Assembly: GCA_904501965.1 (NCBI GenBank)
Contig: CAJGCS010000010.1
Location: 1 to 14,930, forward strand
DNA length: 14,930 nt
Direction: 5' to 3'
Origin: an uncultured Bacilli bacterium
GTDB lineage: Bacteria; Bacillota_I; Bacilli_A; ML615J-28; CAG-313
Shown here: positions 7,563 through 13,765 of the stretch, piece by piece
How positions within the stretch are numbered: the stretch's first letter is position 1
How the letters are laid out: each line of letters starts with the position of its first letter
The notes under the pieces: model-generated
What the model was told of the DNA's origin: nothing
The model's input: only the letters and a program-made list of their open reading frames with translations
Databases searched by the model: none
Translations under genes and position numbers: made by a program

Positions 7563-9328
7563 GGTATCACCTCATGTTCTTGATCTTCTAGTTTTTGAAG
7601 ATCAACAATATCTCTATACATTGGAACATTTTCATATAACTCATCATGCTTACCAATGCTTACTACTTTACCATCATCAACTAAAATAATCTTGTCTAAG
7701 TTTTGAATAGTTGATACACGGTGTGCAATGATAATTAAAGTTTTCTCTCCATGCATTTGTTTTAAATTATTAAGAATAGTTGCTTCAGTCTTTGTGTCTA
7801 CTGCAGAAACTGAGTCATCTAAGATTAACACTTTTGAATCTTTTGCAAGAGCTCTTGAAATAGAAATACGTTGTTTTTGACCACCTGAAAGTGTTACCCC
7901 ACGTTCCCCCATAACAGTTTCATATTGTTCAGGGAATTCCATTACATCGCCATCAACACCTGCTACTTTTGCATGTTTTCTTGCTTCTTCTAAAGAAAGC
8001 TTATCTTTACTAAAGGCAATATTATTTAAAATAGTATCACTAAATAAAAAGTTATCTTGTGGTACAAAAGATATTAACTCTCTAACATCTTTAATTGGAA
8101 GTTTCATAATATCAAAATCATCAATAAATACTGAACCTTCTTCAACATTATAAAGTCTTACAAGCAAGTCAACAATTGTAGATTTACCACTACCAGTTCT
8201 TCCGATAATACCAACAGCTTCACCTTTTTCAATAACAAAACTCATATCTTTTATTGTCGGTTCATCAACACCAGGATATGCGAAAGTAAGGTTTTTAAAT
8301 TCAATTTTACCTTCAAGATTTGCGCCTTTTATTACATCTGGTGCATCTTTCACTAAACTATCACGTTTTAAAACAGTATCAATTCTTTGTAAACTGGCTT
8401 TACCTTGTGCCGAAATTGTAATCAGATTAGATAATGCCATCATCGGCCAAACAAGTGATGAAAAATAGCTAATGTATCTATTTAAATCACCAAGTGACAT
8501 ATAGTAAACGTCTGTTGTATTAGTTAAATATACTAAATAAGCACCAACACCACCAATTAAGATAATGATACTTGAAATAAGTAATGATACAAAGATACTA
8601 ACAAGTACAGATAATCTTGCATGTTCTAGGTTTTTGTTTTGATTATTTCGATTAAGTCGATTAAATGCTATTAGTTCTTTTGTTTCTTTTACGAACGCTT
8701 TAACAACTCCAAAGCCAGAGAAGTTTTCTTGAGCAAAGTCAGATAAGTCACTATATGCTTTTTGACGAGCTTCCCATTTTTGTCTCATATACTTACTTAC
8801 TAAAATGCCTAGTACTGCAAGTAATAATAATGGTGCAGCTGCTAGTAAAGCAAGAACTTTATTTAGCATAAACATTTTTGCAAAAGCTAAAATGCCTAAG
8901 AAAACAGCATCTACTAACATCATAATTGATTGAGAGAAACATTGTCTTACGATCATTAAGTCATTTGTATAAAGTGCCATTTGTGCACCTGTTTTATTTT
9001 CGTTAAAATATGTTTGATCTAAGTATTCCATTTTCTTAAACATTCTTTGACGAAGATCATTTGCAATCAAATGACCACAATTAAAAATGTTCATTCTCCA
9101 AAAAAATCTACCAAAAAACATAATTACGATGATTATAGCAAGATTTAAAATATTTTTAACTAAATAATCATATGTTAATGTTTTAGCAGTGATTTCATCA
9201 ATAATATAACCTGATATATTTGGTATTTCCATTTGAGCAATATCAACAACAACAAGTGCAATTGCCCCCATTAAAAAGAAATACCAATACTTGAAATAAT
9301 ATCGATTAACGCTTTTACCAAAAAGCAT
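7556..9328 (-). CDS. Heterodimeric ABC exporter, subunit with Asp-type (degenerate) Walker B
   Basis: This is the partner half-exporter of 590 residues. The membrane domain (about 12-320) has six predicted helices and the nucleotide-binding domain lies at about 342-580. Walker A is GRTGSGKST (376-384), the signature a canonical LSGGQ (480-484), Walker B LILDD with Asp505 in place of the catalytic Glu, and the H-loop His is H536. Its Asp-type Walker B faces the FSAGE signature of the partner, and its LSGGQ serves the partner's intact site, the standard asymmetric arrangement (YheI/BmrC-like). The ribosome binding site is GGAAGAAGGG shortly before the ATG. The gene has its own extended -10 promoter with a dyad in the spacer, so expression may be inducible. 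Substrate is unknown; drugs, lipids or peptides are all possible. Confidence 0.93.
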   Translation of the reverse strand: MLFGKSVNRYYFKYWYFFLMGAIALVVVDIAQMEIPNISGYIIDEITAKTLTYDYLVKNILNLAIIIVIMFFGRFFWRMNIFNCGHLIANDLRQRMFKKMEYLDQTYFNENKTGAQMALYTNDLMIVRQCFSQSIMMLVDAVFLGILAFAKMFMLNKVLALLAAAPLLLLAVLGILVSKYMRQKWEARQKAYSDLSDFAQENFSGFGVVKAFVKETKELIAFNRLNRNNQNKNLEHARLSVLVSIFVSLLISSIIILIGGVGAYLVYLTNTTDVYYMSLGDLNRYISYFSSLVWPMMALSNLITISAQGKASLQRIDTVLKRDSLVKDAPDVIKGANLEGKIEFKNLTFAYPGVDEPTIKDMSFVIEKGEAVGIIGRTGSGKSTIVDLLVRLYNVEEGSVFIDDFDIMKLPIKDVRELISFVPQDNFLFSDTILNNIAFSKDKLSLEEARKHAKVAGVDGDVMEFPEQYETVMGERGVTLSGGQKQRISISRALAKDSKVLILDDSVSAVDTKTEATILNNLKQMHGEKTLIIIAHRVSTIQNLDKIILVDDGKVVSIGKHDELYENVPMYRDIVDLQKLEDQEHEVIPC

Positions 9329-9366
9329 ATTATCCCTTCTTCCTAAAAATAAAAATCATTAGACTT

Positions 9367-9395
9367 ATTATACCATAAATCACACTTGTGATTGT
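9367..9395 (-). promoter_or_regulatory. Extended -10 promoter of the ABC exporter operon
   Basis: The -10 is TATAAT (9372-9367) with an upstream TGG, so the core reads TTATGGTATAAT, identical over 12 bases to the truB promoter. The -35 position has no good match. A transcript would start about 30 nt upstream of the exporter ATG. A dyad (9378-9393) fills most of the spacer. Confidence 0.7.
9378..9393. repeat. Inverted repeat in the ABC exporter promoter, candidate operator
   Basis: AATCACA (9378-9384), a 2-bp centre, and TGTGATT (9387-9393) form a perfect 7+7 dyad between the -10 and -35 positions. A dimeric repressor bound here would block RNA polymerase, a common design for exporter operons. 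No regulator gene lies beside it. Confidence 0.55.
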
Positions 9396-9396
9396 T

Positions 9397-9456
9397 AAAA
9401 AAAGCAATGTATAAACTAAACCCTTAAGTAAATTTAAAAAGGTTTAATTTATACAT
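9397..9456 (-). terminator. Intrinsic terminator of the DUF368 gene
   Basis: In RNA sense the strand from 9456 to 9441 pairs with 9422-9407 over 16 continuous positions including one G-U, with an 18-nt loop. GC and an unpaired U continue at the base, followed by seven U (9403-9397). The stem starts 2 nt after the stop codon and ends before the promoter of the ABC exporter. Confidence 0.83.
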
Positions 9457-9458
9457 GC

Positions 9459-10295
9459 TTATTTTTTTAAATTTGTTATAAATTTTCTTTCAATAACAAA
9501 ACCAATAATAATAAATAAAACAGTCATAACTATTTGATGATAATCCTCAATACATTTTATTAATTCTACAACTAGAATCAAAAAAGATCCTTTTAAAAAA
9601 CCATCAGAAATAGTCAAAAACATCCTTGGAAACTTCTTTAAAAATTTGTCAATAATTTTAGAAAAGGCTAAAATCCCCACTAAAAACCCAAGTATAATCA
9701 CAATAATTACTAAGAAATTTTCGTCTGTGAGCAATCGAAACTTGTTTGCACTATCAATTATTAGTTTAAACGATTTTAGAATTTTATCGTACAGACCAAA
9801 GATAAACATTAACATTGAACCACTAATGCCCGGTAATATAAATGCAATTGATGCAACCATTGATAAGAAAAATGTAATAAAAATATTAAAGATTGTTATT
9901 TTATCATCATAAAATGGCAATCGATAATTTCCTACCAAATTAAGACAAAATAATAATATTATTATAACTATTTTAATACCTTGGCCAATAAACGTATTTT
10001 TTTCTTCAGATCTTTTTCTAAAGATGTTCGAAAGCATAAAACCAATAAATAAAGCTAAAAATAAAGTTGGAAATAAATAAAAAAGTTTCATAAAAAGTAT
10101 AACTGAAATAATTAGTCCAAGTATCATTCCAATTATAAATTTAAAATGTTTTTTTATTATTTTAATTTTATAAAACGAACTCAAAAGTTCAATTAAGTCT
10201 TCATATACTCCTAAACTTATCGCCATACTTGTACTACATAATCCAGGAATTATGTAAGTAATGCCTAGGATTATTCCTAATATTACCTTTTTCAA
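9459..10295 (-). CDS. DUF368 membrane protein, PopT-type undecaprenyl phosphate translocase family
   Basis: DUF368 proteins are polytopic membrane proteins; members named PopT return undecaprenyl phosphate across the membrane for reuse in wall synthesis. The 278-residue product is almost entirely hydrophobic with about eight helices. It has the family's two internally related PG motifs: IPGLCSTSMAISLGVYEDL (16-34) and LPGISGSMLMFIFGLYDKIL (154-173). The first motif is degenerate: CST replaces the usual SGG. The only start near the N-terminus is TTG at 10295, with weak AGTGAT upstream; an in-frame TGA three codons before it rules out a longer form, and the next Met would lose the first helix and motif. 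It is followed by its own terminator and is divergent from the aro operon. The family is secure; that this copy flips undecaprenyl phosphate is inference, and if true it implies a walled cell. Confidence 0.85.
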   Translation of the reverse strand: MKKVILGIILGITYIIPGLCSTSMAISLGVYEDLIELLSSFYKIKIIKKHFKFIIGMILGLIISVILFMKLFYLFPTLFLALFIGFMLSNIFRKRSEEKNTFIGQGIKIVIIILLFCLNLVGNYRLPFYDDKITIFNIFITFFLSMVASIAFILPGISGSMLMFIFGLYDKILKSFKLIIDSANKFRLLTDENFLVIIVIILGFLVGILAFSKIIDKFLKKFPRMFLTISDGFLKGSFLILVVELIKCIEDYHQIVMTVLFIIIGFVIERKFITNLKK

Positions 10296-10370
10296 TATTA
10301 ATCACTTTCTTTTTTTTGTAAATTGTTATATAATTATATTATATATAGAAAATAATTATGAGGAAATAGT
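10296..10370. promoter_or_regulatory. Divergent promoter region between the DUF368 gene and aroA
   Basis: This 75-bp, very A+T-rich gap must hold promoters for both directions. For aroA the best reading is TTGTAA (10316-10321) and TATATA (10340-10345), 18-bp spacer. Leftward, a TATAAT occurs in the same TA-rich run but with a poor -35. The aroA ribosome binding site is GAGGAAA, beginning at 10360. The aroA leader would be only about 20 nt, too short for a T-box or attenuator. Confidence 0.5.
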
Positions 10371-11699
10371 ATGAATTATACAATATATCCAAGACCACTA
10401 TCTGGTGTAATTAATGCTCCTTCGTCAAAAAGTATCATGCATAGAGTACTAATATGTGCAAGTTTTTCACATGGTAACACTATTATTGAAAATCCATTAT
10501 ACTGTTATGATACCTTAATGACTATGAAAGCACTAGAAAACATCGGTGTTACTTTTAAAAAAGATGATAATAAGTTAATTGTATATCCCCCAAAACAATA
10601 TAAATTGCATACTGATTATATTGAATGTGGAAATAGTGCATCTACAATTAGATTCTTAATGCCACTTTATACAAAGCTTTTTAATAGTGTTGTATTTAAA
10701 GGTGACGAAAGACTAATGAAACGAATTGAAACTGAAGATTTAACAGAAATGCCTTTTGAATATTATATTCAAAATAATACAATCACAGTTTCAAACATTA
10801 GAACAATTAATAATATCACTATTCACAATCACAACACTTCACAACTTATTTCTGGTCTTCTTTTATACATTAGTATCATTAATAAGAAGAATTCAATTCA
10901 TCTTGTTACAAACAATAATGAGCTTGATCCTTATATTGAACTTACACTTGATGTTCTTGCAAACTTTGGAGTTGTATCAGAGATTACACATCAAGATAAC
11001 TTATTTACTATTTCCATTAATAAACATTTAACTTTCATTGAAGACTCATTTGGTAGACCTACTTTAAAAAGTTGCCATTACTATATAGAAGGTGACTATT
11101 CTTCCGCATCAAATATGCTTGCACTTGGTTTACTTGGGGACAATGTCATAGTTAAAAACTTATTCAAAACATCAAAACAAGGCGATAAAGCCTTTATCAA
11201 GATTTTAGAGTCCATGAACGCAGAGTTCCAAATTGGGATTGATGCGGTCCGTGCAATCAAATCTAATCTTACCAAAACAGAAATTGACCTTACTTACAAT
11301 CCTGATTTAGGACCACTACTTATGGGAATTGCATCTGTATCAAAAGGAACTACATCTATCATTAATTATGAAAGATTAACATTAAAAGAAAGTAATCGTT
11401 TGATAGAGACAATAAACATCCTAAAAAGTCTAGGGGCTGATATTGAAATAAAGGATGATACAATCCTTATTCACGGAAAGCCAATGTTAGAAGGTGGAGT
11501 AACAGTTGATCCAATGAATGATCATAGATTACTAATGATGATTGTTGCACTAACAAATAAATATCAAGAAAGAGTGACAATATTAAATGCCGAATGTGTA
11601 AATAAATCTTATCCAACATTTTGGGAAGATTATCGAAAATTAAAAGGCGTTGCAGTTGTCTCTAATACTGAAGAAATAATGAGAGGGAATAATGAATAA
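10371..11699 (+). CDS. aroA: 3-phosphoshikimate 1-carboxyvinyltransferase (EPSP synthase)
   Basis: EPSP synthase joins phosphoenolpyruvate to shikimate 3-phosphate, the sixth shikimate step. The 442-residue protein carries the N-terminal APSSKSIMHR with K20, S21 and R25 (E. coli K22, S23, R27), TSQ (156-158) for the usual SSQ, GDYSSAS (241-247), the catalytic Asp in NPDLGP (D312), LKESNR (338-343), DHR (384-386) and NKSYPTFWEDY (411-421) with K412. Two departures stand out: the PEP-loop reads GNSASTIR (87-94), placing Ala90 where E. coli has Gly96, and the usual RPM/RPL motif reads KRIETEDL (117-124), so the Pro is missing. The ATG has GAGGAAA 7 nt upstream. The gene starts the aro operon and overlaps aroB by 8 nt. 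Catalytic residues look intact, so I expect an active enzyme. Confidence 0.95.
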   Translation: MNYTIYPRPLSGVINAPSSKSIMHRVLICASFSHGNTIIENPLYCYDTLMTMKALENIGVTFKKDDNKLIVYPPKQYKLHTDYIECGNSASTIRFLMPLYTKLFNSVVFKGDERLMKRIETEDLTEMPFEYYIQNNTITVSNIRTINNITIHNHNTSQLISGLLLYISIINKKNSIHLVTNNNELDPYIELTLDVLANFGVVSEITHQDNLFTISINKHLTFIEDSFGRPTLKSCHYYIEGDYSSASNMLALGLLGDNVIVKNLFKTSKQGDKAFIKILESMNAEFQIGIDAVRAIKSNLTKTEIDLTYNPDLGPLLMGIASVSKGTTSIINYERLTLKESNRLIETINILKSLGADIEIKDDTILIHGKPMLEGGVTVDPMNDHRLLMMIVALTNKYQERVTILNAECVNKSYPTFWEDYRKLKGVAVVSNTEEIMRGNNE

Positions 11700-12702
11700 T
11701 TTAAACAAAACTCCCAAACATCTAAACTATCCTAATATTAATACATTGTTAATACATGAAAAAGGCCTTTTAAAAAATGGCTTTTTCTTTATAGAAGAAA
11801 ATAAAAAATATTTATTCGTTATTGATGAGAATGTATATAAACTACATCAAAATATCTTTGTAAATCTTTCAAATAATGTGATTATATACTTATTTAATGC
11901 ATGTGAAGAAAACAAATCATTTGAAGAATATAATAATATTCTTAACACACTTTTTGAAAATGACTTTTCAAAAAATGACTATATAGTTTCAATAGGTGGT
12001 GGCATCACAAGCGATTTATCTTTATTTGTATCAAGCACATATCAAAGAGGTATGAATATAGTTTTAATTCCTACTACCCTTCTTTCAATGGTTGATGCAT
12101 CAATCGGTGGTAAATGTGGAATAAACTATCAAGGATTTAAAAATCAAGTTGGTTCTTTTTATTTTCCAAATATGATTATTATTGACGATGAATTCTTAGA
12201 TACGCTTTCAGAAACTCAATTTAAATGTGGTTTTTCAGAAATAATTAAATATGGTTTATTATTTGATGAAGAAATGATATATTCAATCGAAAATAAATCA
12301 TACTTTCTAGAAGTGCTTATTGATAAGTGTATTGATCATAAAATGAACACTATTAAAGATGATTTTTATGATAATTCAAAAAGAAAACTTCTAAACTTCG
12401 GGCATACATACGGCCATATACTAGAAAGTGCTTATAATTACTCTTTATCTCATGGTCATGCAGTTGCAATTGGTATGTATAAAGAAATTAAAGATAAAGA
12501 ACTAAGAGAAAAAGTTTATAATTTACTTAAAGAATACTTTGATTTGGATTATAAATTAGATGAAGAAACAATTAAAAAATACATCACAAAAGATAAAAAA
12601 AGAAATTCAAACACAGTTGATGTTGTTTTATTAGAAAAAATTGGAAAAGCAAGAATAATTACAAAGAAAGTCGAGGAAATTGTAAATGAATACATTTGGT
12701 AA
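11692..12702 (+). CDS. aroB: 3-dehydroquinate synthase
   Basis: AroB cyclises DAHP to 3-dehydroquinate, using NAD and a divalent metal. Visible motifs are IGGGITSDLSLFVSSTYQRG (101-120), IPTTLLSMVDASIGGKCG (126-143), KNQVG (150-154), CGFSEIIKYG (179-188) with the metal ligand E183, LNFGHTYGH (234-242) with H238, and SHGHAVAIGM (253-262) with H254. The HGEAV motif common in the family reads HGHAV here, so Glu is replaced by His256. At 336 residues it is about 20 shorter than usual; the loss falls in the helical C-terminal domain after IGMYKEIKDKE. The start overlaps aroA by 8 nt, with GAGAGGG as ribosome binding site, and the end overlaps aroC by 17 nt, so translation is probably coupled along the operon. 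The metal ligands are kept, so I expect activity. Confidence 0.94.
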   Translation: MNNLNKTPKHLNYPNINTLLIHEKGLLKNGFFFIEENKKYLFVIDENVYKLHQNIFVNLSNNVIIYLFNACEENKSFEEYNNILNTLFENDFSKNDYIVSIGGGITSDLSLFVSSTYQRGMNIVLIPTTLLSMVDASIGGKCGINYQGFKNQVGSFYFPNMIIIDDEFLDTLSETQFKCGFSEIIKYGLLFDEEMIYSIENKSYFLEVLIDKCIDHKMNTIKDDFYDNSKRKLLNFGHTYGHILESAYNYSLSHGHAVAIGMYKEIKDKELREKVYNLLKEYFDLDYKLDEETIKKYITKDKKRNSNTVDVVLLEKIGKARIITKKVEEIVNEYIW

Positions 12703-13765
12703 AAACGTTCAAATGACAATCTTTGGCGAATCTCATGGAGAAGCAATTGGCATCGTAATTTCTGGGTTACCTGCAAATCTTACAATTGACCACGAATTAA
12801 TAAAGAAAAATCTTTTTGCAAGAACCACAAATAAACAAATTTCGACAAAAAGATCTGAATTAGACGAATATAAGATTATAAGTGGCTATTTTAACGAAAA
12901 AACTACAGGTGCACCTTTAACATTTATTATTGAAAATAAAGATGTTGATAGTTCTAGTTATAAAAAAGGTGTAATTAGACCAAATCATGCAGATTACCCT
13001 TTATACGTTAAATATGATGGCGCAAACGACTATCGTGGTGGTGGCACATCAAGTGGTAGACTTACTGCCTTACTTGTAATTGCTGGTTCTATTTGTGAAC
13101 AAATATTAAGAAATAAAAACATTAATGTATATTCCTATATTAAACAAATTAAAGATATTAAAACATCTTCTTTTACAGATGAAGAAAAACTAGAAATCTT
13201 AACAAATAAAAGTATTGAACAGTTCATGCTAGAAGAAAATAAAGAACTAGATGCAATTAATCTAATAAAAGAAACTGCTAATATCGGTGATTCTTTACCA
13301 AGTGTAGCTGAAACTCTTATTACTGGTGTTGAAGTTGGTCTTGGAGAACCATTTTTTGATAGCTTCGAGTCTAGACTTTCACATCTTCTTTTCTCAATTC
13401 CTGGATTAAAAAGTGTATCTTTTGGGAACGAAGATTTAAATACTTTATATTCATCTGATGCAATAGATGAACTAACCTTTATTGATGGCGCTATTAAAAT
13501 TAATTCTTCTAACCAAGGAGGGATTAATGGTGGAATTACAAATGGTGGTTTAATTAAGTTTACTACTTCTTTTAAAGCCCCTGCAAGCATTAATAAAGAA
13601 TTAAATTCTGTTAATGTTTTAACACATGAAAATATTAAATTATCAACTACAGGTAGACACGACCCAATTATTGGTATTAGAGCATTACCTGTTTTAAATG
13701 CAGTCGCATATTTTACAATCTTAGATTTATTACTTGAGGCAAAGAAATATGAAGCAATTAGATGA
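12686..13765 (+). CDS. aroC: Chorismate synthase
   Basis: AroC removes phosphate from EPSP to make chorismate, using reduced FMN as cofactor. The 359-residue protein has the family length and motifs: FGESHG (13-18) with H17, ISTKRSELD, RPNHADY (RPGHAD in most relatives), DYRGGGTSSGRLTA, SSNQGGINGGITNGG and the C-terminal TGRHDPIIGIRALPV with the conserved RHDP. The fold is a soluble homotetramer in known members; there is no flavin reductase domain, so reduced FMN must come from elsewhere. GAGGAAAT serves as ribosome binding site inside the end of aroB. The gene overlaps aroB by 17 nt and the next gene also by 17 nt. The stop is TGA, which fixes the standard bacterial code. Confidence 0.97.
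   Translation: MNTFGKNVQMTIFGESHGEAIGIVISGLPANLTIDHELIKKNLFARTTNKQISTKRSELDEYKIISGYFNEKTTGAPLTFIIENKDVDSSSYKKGVIRPNHADYPLYVKYDGANDYRGGGTSSGRLTALLVIAGSICEQILRNKNINVYSYIKQIKDIKTSSFTDEEKLEILTNKSIEQFMLEENKELDAINLIKETANIGDSLPSVAETLITGVEVGLGEPFFDSFESRLSHLLFSIPGLKSVSFGNEDLNTLYSSDAIDELTFIDGAIKINSSNQGGINGGITNGGLIKFTTSFKAPASINKELNSVNVLTHENIKLSTTGRHDPIIGIRALPVLNAVAYFTILDLLLEAKKYEAIR

Noticed and set aside
10296..10370. Looked for a T-box, tryptophan-type attenuator or riboswitch ahead of the aro operon
   Set aside because: The gap is only 75 bp, the predicted leader about 20 nt, and no specifier loop, T-box sequence or terminator/antiterminator pair is visible.
10756..11031. A 91-codon frame inside aroA in another phase
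   Set aside because: aroA has all its catalytic motifs in the main frame; this one is low-complexity, rich in Leu and Ile, and unsupported.
13135..13590. A 151-codon open frame on the minus strand inside aroC
   Set aside because: It lies entirely antisense to a clear chorismate synthase, has no ribosome binding site or recognisable motif, and such frames are common opposite A+T-rich genes.
3822..13765. Considered a Mycoplasma-type genetic code (TGA = Trp) because of the low GC
   Set aside because: ribF and aroC end in TGA at the expected family lengths, and Trp is encoded by TGG throughout.
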